From Christensenella sp. UBA7588 (GTDB lineage: Bacteria; Bacillota; Clostridia; Christensenellales; CAG-917): a stretch of DNA of 25,116 nt. Below, piece by piece: positions 1-8,440 of this stretch; position 1 is the first letter of the stretch; every line of letters starts with the position of its first letter. Location of the stretch: the NCBI GenBank assembly GCA_002478945.1, contig DLKM01000019.1, positions 1 through 25,116 of the forward strand, given 5' to 3'. Both the position numbers and the translations under genes were made by a program. Below the pieces are notes generated by a model, which saw only the letters and a list, made by a program, of their open reading frames with translations, was not told the DNA's origin and did not search any database.

Positions 1-1
1 A

Positions 2-971
2 AATCGTGACGGGCAAACGATTAGTTTGGCCGTTATATACAGAGCCTTATGCAATCAAAAATATACAGGCATTGTGGAACGTCAAGGTGTGAAATACGAC
101 AACATTTTTCCACGACTTATTTCGGATGAAATATGGAATATGGTTAGCAAAATACATGAGGAAAACAAACATGCGCCAAGTCGCAAAAAAGAAGTGTTTA
201 ATTACTTGCTTTCAGGAAAGCTCATCTGTGGCGACTGCAATCAAAAGATGGTCGGTATTAGCGGAACATCGAAAAGGCGATACGCATTATTACTACTCAT
301 GCTTATCGCGCACAAGAAAAAAGATAAACTGCAATTGCAAACCGATTCAGAAAAAACTAATAGAAGATTTGGTGATTGAAATCACTACAAAAGTAATTGC
401 CACCGAGTCGAATATAAATATGCTTGCACAAAAAATATCGTCTGCTCACAAATCAACGTGCGAAGATAATTCAAAACTCAAAATGCTTGAAAAAAGCCGT
501 GCGGAAGCAATAAGATCCCAAAACAATATCATCAAAGCGATAGAGCAAGGAATAATCACTTCCGCAACGAAAAACAGGCTCAATGAACTTGAAACTCTAA
601 TCACTCAATATGATTTTGATATACAGCAAGAAAAAGCAAAAACTCAGTCTTACTTGACAGCCGAACAAGTGAAAGAATATTTGCGAGAATTTGTAAATGC
701 AGACACTACTGACTTAAACGTTAGAAAACTCATTATAAATACTTTCGTGCGAGATGTAATTTTGTACGATGACAATATTATAATCACATACAATTTCAAA
801 GATGTCGTAGGCGTGTCAAAAGTAACAAAAGAATATGTAAAAGAGATAGAACAGCAGATAGAATCAGTGGATCCGTCTGCTGTTTCTTTTATTAAGAGTT
901 CGTACATTTCTCTTGCTAGGACGCCAATTAAGCACAAGTCGATTTATCGTCTTGTGCTTAATTTTTTATAA
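2..971 (+). pseudogene. Large serine recombinase, C-terminal part, frameshifted and cut by the window edge
   Basis: This is the C-terminal half of a large serine recombinase (resolvase/invertase type) that would cut and rejoin DNA for a mobile element. Reading starts in frame 2 at base 2 with part of the recombinase domain (AVIYRALCNQKYTG), then the zinc ribbon (GKLICGDCNQKMVG). At the A-run 272-275 the frame is lost. The rest of the ribbon (HYYYSCLSRTRKKINCNC) and the long coiled-coil tail continue in frame 3 to the TAA at 969-971. Removing one A restores a continuous protein, so one inserted base explains the break. The catalytic N-terminal domain lies outside the window. An assembly or sequencing error in the A-run cannot be excluded. 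It probably marks an integrated element whose right end lies between here and about 1100. Confidence 0.8.
926..966 (+). terminator. Terminator overlapping the recombinase stop codon
   Basis: A perfect 13-base inverted repeat pairs AATTAAGCACAAG (926-938) with CTTGTGCTTAATT (951-963) around a 12-base loop, and the downstream arm runs into a T-run. It overlaps the last codons of the recombinase, so the gene carries its own terminator. Confidence 0.6.
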
Positions 972-1044
972 GGGATTCGAACGGGCGGAAAAACAACCGA
1001 TTCAACGTAATTTTGATATATAAAAACCTAAAAGAGCGGAAAAA

Positions 1045-1074
1045 TAAAAAACGGGCAAACAGCCCGTTTTTTTT
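1045..1074. terminator. Bidirectional terminator between recombinase and dtxR-like gene
   Basis: ACGGGC (1051-1056) pairs with GCCCGT (1062-1067) around AAACA, with an A-run on the left and a T-run on the right. It can stop transcription of the recombinase on the plus strand and of the ABC/DtxR operon arriving on the minus strand. Confidence 0.75.
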
Positions 1075-1102
1075 GTTTAGATAAAAACGCAAAGATAAAG
1101 CC

Positions 1103-1465
1103 TTATACGCCGAAATAGTTTTTGATTGCTCTAAAAGCATCCTCGGTTATAACGTGTTCGACTCTACAGGCGTTTTGTTCGGCATCGTCGGAATGGAGTC
1201 CCATTTTGACGAATGCGTCCGTCAATGATTTGTGACGTGCAAAAACGTTCTCTGCCTTGGCTCTGCCCGTTGGCGTAAGCTCGATTGCGCCGTTCGGGCG
1301 CACTTCGATATATCCGTCCTTTTTCATTATACCGACGGCTCTGGACACGCTCGGCTTGGAATAGCCGAGTTCTTCGGCAACCTCTATTGCGCGGACGCTG
1401 CCTTTTTTGTTTTGAATTTTCAGTATCGTTTCAAGATACATTTCTTGAGATTCGTTGTTTACCAT
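1103..1465 (-). CDS. DtxR/MntR-family metal-dependent repressor, short form
   Basis: A 120-residue DNA-binding protein of the DtxR/MntR family. A winged helix covers about residues 20-70 (VAEELGYSKPSVSRAV, then IELTPTGRAKA). The metal and dimer helices follow, with H78 and C100-R-V-E103-H104. By position M9, C100, E103 and H104 correspond to M10, C102, E105 and H106 of DtxR, where MntR has Asp and Glu at the first two. This suggests iron rather than manganese sensing, by inference. It lacks the C-terminal SH3-like domain, as MntR and other short members do. It is the last gene after the two ABC half-transporters, 95 bases downstream. The ATG at 1465 follows a purine-rich stretch (GAGAGAGGG). 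It probably binds the GTTAG-N6-CTAAC boxes at 5112 and 9279 and so controls its own operon. Confidence 0.88.
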   Translation of the reverse strand: MVNNESQEMYLETILKIQNKKGSVRAIEVAEELGYSKPSVSRAVGIMKKDGYIEVRPNGAIELTPTGRAKAENVFARHKSLTDAFVKMGLHSDDAEQNACRVEHVITEDAFRAIKNYFGV

Positions 1466-1498
1466 ACTCTATATACCCTCTCTCGATATTTTAGCATA

Positions 1499-1548
1499 CC
1501 TTGTTCAAAAGAACAAGGAAACACGCCCGTTTGTTTTTGCAAACGGGC
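1499..1548 (-). other. Two hairpins between ABC gene and dtxR-like gene
   Basis: Two perfect stems lie in the 95-base gap: CCTTGTTC/GAACAAGG (1499-1518, 4-base loop) and GCCCGTTTG/CAAACGGGC (1525-1548). Neither has a clear T-run in the direction of transcription. They may attenuate transcription into the regulator gene or protect the upstream message end. Function unknown. Confidence 0.4.
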
Positions 1549-1560
1549 TGTCTGTATCAT

Positions 1561-3303
1561 TCAGTTGTTCAGTTTCCATTTTCCGCTGTCGGATTGCAAA
1601 TCGACCATATGCGTATATATGCCGCCTTTCTCGTACAATTCGCTCGGCGCGCCTTGCTCCGCGACGATTCCGTCGGACAGCACGACGACTTTATCCGCAC
1701 CCGCAACGGTTCTCATTCTGTGCGCTATTACGAGAACCGTTTTGTCTTTTATAAGTCTCGAAAGCGCGGTTTGAATAAGCGTCTCGTTTTCGACGTCCAG
1801 ACTTGCAGTCGCTTCGTCGAGCAGGATAATCGGCGCGTCTTTCAAAAACGCTCTTGCAATGGATATACGCTGTCTTTCTCCGCCCGAGAGTTCCGAGCCG
1901 TTTTCGCCTATATTTGTATTCCATTTATCTGGCAATTTTTCCGCAAACTCGTCAACGTTTGCAAGATGCGCCGCCGCAAGCACTTCTTCGTCGGTTGCGT
2001 CTTTTTTGCCGAGACGGATATTTTCCATAATCGTATTGTCGAAAAGCGTAACGTCCTGAAATACGATTGAGTATAGGCTCATAAGTTTTTCGGGGTCTAT
2101 ATCCGCTACGTTCATTCCGCCAACGGTAATTGCTCCCTTTTGGTTATCCCAAAATCTGGCGGCAAGCCTCGAAACGGTGGTTTTACCGCCTCCTGACGGT
2201 CCGACAAGCGCGGTAACTTCGCCTTGCTTTGCCTCAAACGATACGTCTTTCAGTACCACTTCGCCCGTGTTGTACGCAAAACCGACGTGGTCGAACACGA
2301 TGTCGTATCCGTCGTTGGTAAGCGTTTCGCTACCCGTTTGGACGGGATATTCCAAAATCTCGTTCATACGAGCGACGTTGGTGCGCATAGAAATGATTGC
2401 GGCAAGGTTTTGAAGCGCGGCTTGCATCGGGTCGTACAAGCGAGACGCCACGAGCAAGAACAAGAAGAACGTAAGCACGCTCAACTTCTCTTTAACGAGC
2501 AACACCGACCCGACCAACGCAACGGTCGCGATGCCTAATTTCAGCACCGTACCTGCGCTCGTGATAAATGCGGACGTGGTAAACTCCGCCACGATACTGC
2601 GCTTTTCGACGTTTTTGATTTTCTTGGTAAGTCCGTCGAGATAAGTATCTTCGGCATTGTTGGCTTTGAGGTCGCGCACGGTTTCGATATACTCTTGTAT
2701 ACCGTCGGCACACGCCATTTTCGCGTCGACGTTTTTGGAAATAACCTTGTCCTGCACCTTGTAACTAAGCAAAACGATAAGCACGGATACGGGAATTACC
2801 CACAATGCGGCAAGTGCCATACGCCAATCGAACGCAAACAGGCTGATTGATATAATCACGGTTGAGATAAGAGAACCGAACAGTCCCGGGATATAGTGAG
2901 ACGAACTCTTTTCAATCACTTCGCAGTCCGCCATTATAGTACTCGTAAGGTCCGCAAGGTCTTTTTTACCGAAGAAAGACAACGGCAACTTGCGCAGTCT
3001 TTCCGCAAGGCTCAGCCTGCGTTTTCCGCTTTCGACGTAAGTCGTGAAATATGTGCCGTTATATTGAAACCACGTCGTTAAAAGTATGAGCGCAAAGCAG
3101 ACGACGCATCCCACGACGTAAAACGCGATTCTCGTTCCGTGAACTCCGCCGTCCATCATATCCGATACGAGGAAATACAAAAGCGTCGTCGGCAGCATAA
3201 ACGCGATATTTTGGAACGCGCACGCGATTATACCTTTTATGAGTCCTTTCGCTCCTTTTTCCGACGAAGCGGTTTCTTTTTGTATAAACTTAATAAGCGA
3301 CAT
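1561..3303 (-). CDS. ABC transporter half-subunit, membrane domain fused to ATPase (second of pair)
   Basis: A 580-residue half-transporter with an N-terminal six-helix ABC membrane domain (about residues 15-310) and a C-terminal ATPase. Visible motifs are Walker A GPSGGGKTT, signature LSGGERQRISIARA, Walker B IILLDEATASLD and the switch His in IAHRMRT. The ATG at 3303 follows AAAGGAGGG at good spacing and overlaps the end of the upstream partner by 14 bases, so the two are translationally coupled and likely form a heterodimer. The fold is that of type IV ABC exporters. YbtPQ and IrtAB share it but import iron-siderophores, and the linked DtxR-type regulator and iron-like box favour that kind of role here. 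Export of a small molecule or peptide remains the main alternative. Confidence 0.9.
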   Translation of the reverse strand: MSLIKFIQKETASSEKGAKGLIKGIIACAFQNIAFMLPTTLLYFLVSDMMDGGVHGTRIAFYVVGCVVCFALILLTTWFQYNGTYFTTYVESGKRRLSLAERLRKLPLSFFGKKDLADLTSTIMADCEVIEKSSSHYIPGLFGSLISTVIISISLFAFDWRMALAALWVIPVSVLIVLLSYKVQDKVISKNVDAKMACADGIQEYIETVRDLKANNAEDTYLDGLTKKIKNVEKRSIVAEFTTSAFITSAGTVLKLGIATVALVGSVLLVKEKLSVLTFFLFLLVASRLYDPMQAALQNLAAIISMRTNVARMNEILEYPVQTGSETLTNDGYDIVFDHVGFAYNTGEVVLKDVSFEAKQGEVTALVGPSGGGKTTVSRLAARFWDNQKGAITVGGMNVADIDPEKLMSLYSIVFQDVTLFDNTIMENIRLGKKDATDEEVLAAAHLANVDEFAEKLPDKWNTNIGENGSELSGGERQRISIARAFLKDAPIILLDEATASLDVENETLIQTALSRLIKDKTVLVIAHRMRTVAGADKVVVLSDGIVAEQGAPSELYEKGGIYTHMVDLQSDSGKWKLNN

Positions 3304-5077
3304 TGCCGTTACCCTCCTTTGACACTTTCCATTCTACGGAAGCGGTATAATCCTTCCACATCTTGGCAAACAAGCCGTCCTTGTCGAGAAGTTCGCTACG
3401 ATTGCCGCTTTCTGCGATTCTTCCGTCGTCTATGACGTAAATGCAATCTACGTCGGCAACTGTGGAGAGCCTGTGCGCAATCATAATAACCGTCTTGCCT
3501 TTTGCGAGTTCCGAAAATGCCTTTTGCACTTTTGCTTCGTTATCGGGGTCGGCAAAAGCCGTAGCCTCGTCGAGTATGAGGATAGGCGCGTTTTTCAGCA
3601 CCGCACGGGCAATGGCGATACGCTGTTGTTCGCCGCCCGAAAGATATACGCCTTTCGTGCCTATTACGGTATTTACGCCGTCGGGCATTTTTTCTATAAT
3701 ATCGTCGCATTGCGCCGCAGAAAGCGCGGCTTTGACTTCCTCGTCGGTTGCCTCGGGTTTGCCGATTTTTACGTTGTCGAGAATAGACGCTTTTACAAGT
3801 TTGGAATTTTGAAACACGAATGACACCGTGTTCATAAGTTCTTCTTTCGATATATCTCTTATATCCGCGCCGCCGATTTTGATACTGCCGCCGTTGACGT
3901 CGAAAAACCTTGCGATAAGGCTTGCGAGCGTGGATTTTCCTCCGCCCGATTGCCCGACGAGCGCAACGGTGCTTCCCGCGTCAATTTTCATCGAAACGCC
4001 CTTGATAACTTCTTTGGTGTCGTCGTATGAAAAATGCACGTCGTCAAGCTCGACCGACGAATCGACGGGATGTACGGGATTTTGGCTTTCGCTCATAGGT
4101 TCGCTGTCGAGAACGCTGTCGACGCGTTCGAGTGCGTCTTTGACAACCAAAGTGTTTTCCGACATAAGCATAATTCTCGTCAGCGTAATCGAAATTACGG
4201 GAGTGATTACGATATAGAAAATCAAATTGAGCAAGAACTCGTTGCTTACGCCGTTTGCAGTAAACCACAACGCGCCCGCAATCAAAAACGCAAATACGCC
4301 GTTGATTATCGCCGTATAGAACATCATCGGCAAACGCAAATCCTTGGTGTAGGCAATTACCCATTTTTCGTACTCGTCAATCGTTCCTTTGAATTTTTTG
4401 AAAGAAAACACCGATTGTCCGAACGTCTTTACGACGGGGATACCGCGAACGTACTCCACCGCCTCGTTGGACATATTTTCAAGCGCGTTTCCGTACTGTT
4501 TCATCTTTTCCGCCATACGATTGCCTGCCATCGTAGACATAATGAGGAAAGAGATGACGACGGGAACAAGGCTCAAAAGACCCAAACGCCAGTCAAATAC
4601 GAACAGCAACACCAACAGCCCCACAGGCGTTGCCATAGCGGCGTATTTGTCGGGAAGTTGGTGCGCAAGATAAGTTTCCGTCGCGCCCGTGGAATCGTTT
4701 ACGATTTTTCTGAGCTTACCGCTTCCGAAACTGTCCACGAATCCAAGCGGTAATTTTGCAATGCGCTTAGTGGTGGCTATACGCATATTCGACGCCACTC
4801 TGAACGCCGCAAGGTGCGAACACATAAGCGCGCCGACGTAAATCAAAAACGAAACTATGGCAAATACCATTGCCATAACGCCGTTATGCACGAGTCCCGT
4901 CGCTTCCGAAAAATTCGGCGAGACGTCCAGCACTTCTTTTACTATCTTCCATATATAAATGAACGGAAGAAGCGCAACGAGCGCGCTTACGGAGGCAAGC
5001 ACCCACGAGGCATAAGTGAAATATTTATGCCTGCCCGCATACCCCATAAGTCTTGATAAAGTAGATTGGTTTTTCAA
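3290..5077 (-). CDS. ABC transporter half-subunit, membrane domain fused to ATPase (first of pair)
   Basis: A 595-residue half-transporter and first gene of the ABC-dtxR operon. The membrane domain spans about residues 15-320. The ATPase carries Walker A GQSGGGKST, signature LSGGEQQRIAIARA, Walker B ILILDEATAFADPD and IAHRLST. The D-loop reads ATAFADP instead of the usual ATASLD; from memory this occurs in a subgroup that includes YbtPQ/IrtAB-like transporters, so it should be checked. The start is TTG at 5077, with GGAGG 8 bases upstream and no better ATG nearby. It lies 35 bases downstream of the palindrome at 5112-5127. The substrate is unknown; a metallophore is an inference from context. 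Confidence 0.9.
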   Translation of the reverse strand: MKNQSTLSRLMGYAGRHKYFTYASWVLASVSALVALLPFIYIWKIVKEVLDVSPNFSEATGLVHNGVMAMVFAIVSFLIYVGALMCSHLAAFRVASNMRIATTKRIAKLPLGFVDSFGSGKLRKIVNDSTGATETYLAHQLPDKYAAMATPVGLLVLLFVFDWRLGLLSLVPVVISFLIMSTMAGNRMAEKMKQYGNALENMSNEAVEYVRGIPVVKTFGQSVFSFKKFKGTIDEYEKWVIAYTKDLRLPMMFYTAIINGVFAFLIAGALWFTANGVSNEFLLNLIFYIVITPVISITLTRIMLMSENTLVVKDALERVDSVLDSEPMSESQNPVHPVDSSVELDDVHFSYDDTKEVIKGVSMKIDAGSTVALVGQSGGGKSTLASLIARFFDVNGGSIKIGGADIRDISKEELMNTVSFVFQNSKLVKASILDNVKIGKPEATDEEVKAALSAAQCDDIIEKMPDGVNTVIGTKGVYLSGGEQQRIAIARAVLKNAPILILDEATAFADPDNEAKVQKAFSELAKGKTVIMIAHRLSTVADVDCIYVIDDGRIAESGNRSELLDKDGLFAKMWKDYTASVEWKVSKEGNGNVAY

Positions 5078-5111
5078 TTTACAATCCTCCGTACGTTATT
5101 TCGATTTAAGT

Positions 5112-5127
5112 GTTAGCAATCGCTAAC
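5112..5127. promoter_or_regulatory. DtxR-like operator in front of the ABC-dtxR operon
   Basis: GTTAG-CAATCG-CTAAC is a palindrome that extends to GTTAGC/GCTAAC. The TTAG-N6-CTAA spacing is that found twice, overlapping, in the DtxR/IdeR consensus TTAGGTTAGGCTAACCTAA. It overlaps the proposed -10 hexamer of the ABC promoter, as expected for a repressor site. The same half-sites occur at 9279-9294. Confidence 0.7.
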
Positions 5128-5155
5128 TTATACCTTTTCAAAAAGGGAATTTCAT
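5127..5155 (-). promoter_or_regulatory. Probable promoter of the ABC-dtxR operon
   Basis: On the minus strand ATGAAA (-35, 5155-5150) and TATAAG (-10, 5132-5127) are 17 bases apart. The -35 matches consensus at 4 of 6 positions and the -10 at 5 of 6. The last base of the -10 is the first base of the operator palindrome. Confidence 0.45.
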
Positions 5156-5163
5156 TCCCTTTT
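5139..5163 (-). terminator. Terminator of the hydrolase/methyltransferase operon
   Basis: AAAAGGGAAT (5141-5150) pairs perfectly with ATTCCCTTTT (5154-5163) around TTC. Read on the minus strand the stem ends in CCCTTTTTG. It lies 93 bases after the stop of the last hydrolase-operon gene and separates the two units. Confidence 0.7.
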
Positions 5164-5255
5164 ATCGGTATTTATAATTTTATAGTTTACACAATCGACA
5201 GTTGACGCTTGAAATATCGGCGTTAAACGTCTGATTGCGCGATTTTGTTTTTATA

Positions 5256-5885
5256 CTATTTTTTGTTCACTCTGTGATTATAATGGCAATCGCAGTATTT
5301 TCCGCCGCCTGCCAAAGTGTATTCTCTCGTAAACTCGGTGTTGCCGAGTTCTGCCATATCGTAGTCGAGCGTGCACATAGCGGGGATATATTCCTCGAGA
5401 CCGAGTTTTCTCATAAGGTAGCAAATTCCGCAAGTGTAAAAATACGCCGTATACTGATTGATTGTTTCGCCGTCCTCGACGGAGAATTTCCACGAATACG
5501 GATTTGTTATACTCTCGCTCTGCTTTGCCTGTCTTTTGAGCAATTCTCTGCCCTTTTGCGTGTAAGACCTGCTTTTCTTGGAAGCCATTTTCGTCAAAGC
5601 GTTGTCGCACATCGCTCTGCGATAATACTCTCTTACCTGCTCTACCGTATATTTTTTCTTTACCGACAAAAGTATTGACGAGAGCAAAGCGCAGTTTACG
5701 ATATTGATGATAAATCTGTCTCCTTTATCGAATTCCGTCACGTCCGCAAGTATCTCTTTATACTTTTTGTGAGCCTCTTTCATAATCTCTTTCGGACGTT
5801 CTTCGGAAAGCGTCTTTGTGAGGTGCTTTTCGAAAGTGCCTTTGTAGCCTGCCCACATTGCTTTTTCGATAAATCCGTATTTCAT
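5256..5885 (-). CDS. ATC-hydrolase-like protein (L-2-amino-thiazoline-4-carboxylic acid hydrolase family)
   Basis: A 209-residue protein resembling the L-2-amino-thiazoline-4-carboxylate hydrolase family (Pfam ATC_hydrolase). The family's named activity opens a thiazoline ring to give S-carbamoyl-cysteine. Recognisable parts are YTCGICYLMRKLGLEEYIPA, MCTLDYDMAELG and the cysteine-rich end GGGKYCDCHY. I prefer the ATG at 5885, which overlaps the upstream TGA as ATGA; a GTG at 5897 is the alternative. It ends with TAG, the only terminal TAG among the intact genes here. It is the last gene of the operon and has a partner of the same family at the operon start. The true substrate is unknown; thiazoline or thioether ring chemistry is inferred from the family name. 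Confidence 0.82.
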   Translation of the reverse strand: MKYGFIEKAMWAGYKGTFEKHLTKTLSEERPKEIMKEAHKKYKEILADVTEFDKGDRFIINIVNCALLSSILLSVKKKYTVEQVREYYRRAMCDNALTKMASKKSRSYTQKGRELLKRQAKQSESITNPYSWKFSVEDGETINQYTAYFYTCGICYLMRKLGLEEYIPAMCTLDYDMAELGNTEFTREYTLAGGGKYCDCHYNHRVNKK

Positions 5886-6811
5886 TTCTTTATCCACTCC
5901 TCTATTGCTCTATCGATTTTCACGTCCAAATCGAGGCGCATCTGCTTGCATTCTTTGGGGTATTCCCTTGCCGCTTTGAACATTATCTTCAAAATCAATC
6001 CCGAACCTACGGGGAATATTTTTTTAAGCACGCTTTCGGGGAAAACGAAATGTGTGCCGTGTTTGTAAACAAGCGTTTCCGCGTCGCAATCGTGCGCTCT
6101 TTCGCTCAATCGTTTTTCCGCGCGCCTGATATACTTTGCCGTATCCCACAACGAATCGTCCTCCGCGCCTACCATAAGGAGTTTGCCCTTGATATTTTCA
6201 ACCTTGATAAACTCGTCCTCGGTTATCGGGTGCGCCGCTTCGGAATCGTCAAAAATTTTGCGAGACGCCAACATATTGCCCGTTGCTTTCGCGTCTGCCT
6301 GCATCATACGATAATATTCGGGATGCTTGTAGCAAAACGGCATATACGGCAACTGTTTGCCGCGATAGGTAAACAGCGATTCGTTCTCGATAGGCCACTC
6401 TGTGCAACCGTCTTTCTTGCCCTGCGCAAAACCTTGCCAGACAAAATCGCTCGGAGTCATCGCAATCGTAAGCGTTATATCGTTAAAAAGCGAAGCGGCG
6501 GTAAGCGCAAGCGTTCCCGTGGTAGACGCACCGACGATTCCTATCTTTTCGTTTCCGTTATCTTTGAGCCATTTGATTGCGCTTTCTATTCTTTCAAGCG
6601 GATAATCGTGATGACTGTAATTCTTTTTCCCCGGAGACATCGTAAGCACGTTTACGCCTCTTTCAAACAGCCACTTAACGCAAGATTTTGCCATACCGTC
6701 CTCGGGGTCGTCTCCGAGCATTGCGATAATCGCTTTATTCGTCGCGTTTTTGTTTTGCCAATACGCGCCGTAAAAGCCGTATTTATCTACGTCGAAATGA
6801 ATGTGTTTCAT
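5882..6811 (-). CDS. Alpha/beta hydrolase, acyl-CoA thioesterase/BAAT C-terminal-like
   Basis: A 309-residue cytoplasmic alpha/beta hydrolase with no signal peptide. The nucleophile elbow is GIVGASTTG (Ser about 96), an acidic residue follows in VGAEDDSLWD and a late His in YKHGTHFVFPE, giving a complete catalytic triad. Spacing and the late motifs resemble the BAAT C-terminal / acyl-CoA thioester hydrolase group, which cleaves esters or thioesters. The ATG at 6811 overlaps the methyltransferase stop by four bases (ATGA) and has AAGGAG upstream. In this operon an ester, thioester or amide bond in the same small molecule is the likely target. The exact substrate cannot be read from sequence. 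Confidence 0.85.
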   Translation of the reverse strand: MKHIHFDVDKYGFYGAYWQNKNATNKAIIAMLGDDPEDGMAKSCVKWLFERGVNVLTMSPGKKNYSHHDYPLERIESAIKWLKDNGNEKIGIVGASTTGTLALTAASLFNDITLTIAMTPSDFVWQGFAQGKKDGCTEWPIENESLFTYRGKQLPYMPFCYKHPEYYRMMQADAKATGNMLASRKIFDDSEAAHPITEDEFIKVENIKGKLLMVGAEDDSLWDTAKYIRRAEKRLSERAHDCDAETLVYKHGTHFVFPESVLKKIFPVGSGLILKIMFKAAREYPKECKQMRLDLDVKIDRAIEEWIKK

Positions 6812-7650
6812 CTTTTCTCCTTAAAATCTATTCTCACTATCTGCATTTTCATAAATCCGTCTCCGAGTTTTGCCAAAAGCCTGAACAACTTGCTTACGGA
6901 CGGGTCTTTGAGGTCGTTGTAACCGAGCATATATCCCCTGCTCGACACCTCTAAGTCGCTTGACCACAAAGACAATTCCTTCTTTGCGTCGCACACCGCG
7001 AAGTACGCGCCGACGTCCTTGATATTTGCCCACTTCAACCACGTCCTGCGAAGAAGTTTGCTTGCCTTTTCGTTTGCGGCGTCAAAAACGATTTTGCCTC
7101 CGGGGAACGCTTCCGCCATCTTGCAAACGAGAGTCTTTACCTGCTCCGTAAGGAAGTAATAGAACACGCCCGACGCATAGAATACCGCGCCGTCCGAAGC
7201 GTCGATTTTGTCAAACCACGAAGTGTCGTTGAGGTCGCACGCAACGTTTTGCTCTCTTGCGCCCGCAGGCATAAGACTGTTGCGCACGTCGATGACGTTT
7301 TGAAAATCGAGATTGTATATCTTGCATTGACCGTTGTCGCACACTTTACCCGTAGAGTCAAGACCGCAACCGAGATTGACGACTGCCGCTTTGGGGTGAA
7401 TTTCAAGGTAATCGCGCACCTCTTGCGCAAGGTCGTTTTGCCTCATCGCGACTTCCAAAAAGCCGAAACGATACATAGTATTCTTGGATTGCTTTTCCAA
7501 ACCCGAAAAATCGTAGTCTATTTGCTCGATGAGTTTTTTTGCCGTTTCGTCACGATACAAGGTCGGGAAAATTTCCGTGCATACCTTTCTGCCGTAAAGC
7601 GGTATGACGAGCGTTTCTTGCACCGTGTTTTTTTCAATATGGTATTTCAT
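6808..7650 (-). CDS. Class I SAM-dependent methyltransferase, leucine carboxyl methyltransferase (LCM) type
   Basis: A 280-residue methyltransferase. The SAM-binding motif I is VVNLGCGLDS (about residues 90-99), followed by an acidic residue ending the next strand (IYNLDFQNV). Asp and Asn residues in NVACDLNDTSW and VFDAANEKASK fit the LCM/Tcmp family, which often methylates carboxylates or small-molecule hydroxyls. The N-terminal tail (IPLYGRKVCTEIFPTLYRDE) is typical of bacterial small-molecule members. The ATG at 7650 has GAGGAA seven bases upstream. It lies 27 bases after the alpha/beta hydrolase and overlaps the next gene by four. A methyltransferase among hydrolases suggests modification of a small molecule rather than simple catabolism. 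Confidence 0.87.
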   Translation of the reverse strand: MKYHIEKNTVQETLVIPLYGRKVCTEIFPTLYRDETAKKLIEQIDYDFSGLEKQSKNTMYRFGFLEVAMRQNDLAQEVRDYLEIHPKAAVVNLGCGLDSTGKVCDNGQCKIYNLDFQNVIDVRNSLMPAGAREQNVACDLNDTSWFDKIDASDGAVFYASGVFYYFLTEQVKTLVCKMAEAFPGGKIVFDAANEKASKLLRRTWLKWANIKDVGAYFAVCDAKKELSLWSSDLEVSSRGYMLGYNDLKDPSVSKLFRLLAKLGDGFMKMQIVRIDFKEKR

Positions 7651-7677
7651 TTTATATTCCTCTTTGTTTTTTTCTTT

Positions 7678-8439
7678 TCAACACACCAATTTAGCCCCGT
7701 TGTTTTCCACTATGTCGTCCAGCATCTGCGCAAAACCTTTCGGGTCGCGGATTTGATACTGCATATGGTTATGCCCCAAAAATACGGGATAATGCGCATA
7801 CGGATAGGCGTTCATAACGTCCGCTCTGTATTTGTAGTGTTCCTCTATCGTTCCGAACTCGAAAAACGTGTTCTTTTGCATTTCTTCGTCAAGCGGCGCA
7901 AACGGCTTGTCCTCGAGGCTGTCCCCGAGTTGGCGGCGCAAATTGCCGTACTTCAACGCTTTTCCCGCAGCCACGAAATACGGCTTGACGGCGTCGTCGT
8001 CACACCACATAATTTTGCCGAGATTGCGTCCGTTCTTTTTGTATATGCTCTTGATTGCGAAATACAAAAACGGCGTCATTATTCTGCGTGTAAATTTGTT
8101 TATTTTGGCAAACTGACCTCCGTCGAAGAATGCGTGCCTTACGGGGACGCGCGTTTGCGACATAAACGCAACCGCAAGGTCCGCGCCGAGCGACGAGGCA
8201 ACGACGAGTGCTATTTCTTTTATGCCGTTTGCACTCAGCCAATTTTCGATTTGCTTTATCTCGTCCGCTTTGGAAACGTACTTTTGACCTTCGCAATACA
8301 CGGTGGAAGTCGGCATAATGCAAAAATATTTGTCCTGCAAATACTCCGCTACGCGCTCGCTGCTGCTTCCCGTAACGCCCATTGCGTGAAAGAACAGAAC
8401 CGCGGGATTGTCTTTATTCCCTTTCGTTTCGAATAGCAT
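7678..8439 (-). CDS. Alpha/beta hydrolase
   Basis: A 253-residue alpha/beta hydrolase. The early strand and oxyanion loop are VLFFHAMGVTGSS, the nucleophile elbow is ASSLG (Ser about 83, with Ala in place of the first Gly), and a late His lies in FLGHNHMQYQI. No signal peptide is present, so it acts in the cytoplasm. Its ATG follows the stop of the upstream ATC-hydrolase-like gene after one base, with AGGAG 11 bases ahead, so it is coupled to that gene. If the TAG in the upstream gene stops ribosomes, translation of this gene could be reduced. The substrate is unknown and no specific enzyme is implied. Confidence 0.83.
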   Translation of the reverse strand: MLFETKGNKDNPAVLFFHAMGVTGSSSERVAEYLQDKYFCIMPTSTVYCEGQKYVSKADEIKQIENWLSANGIKEIALVVASSLGADLAVAFMSQTRVPVRHAFFDGGQFAKINKFTRRIMTPFLYFAIKSIYKKNGRNLGKIMWCDDDAVKPYFVAAGKALKYGNLRRQLGDSLEDKPFAPLDEEMQKNTFFEFGTIEEHYKYRADVMNAYPYAHYPVFLGHNHMQYQIRDPKGFAQMLDDIVENNGAKLVC

Positions 8440-8440
8440 A

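Noticed and set aside
972..990. GGGATTCGAACGGG after the recombinase, resembling a tRNA T-loop and hence an attachment site
   Set aside because: The flanking bases cannot form the five-pair T-stem and no rest of a tRNA is present, so chance similarity is likely.
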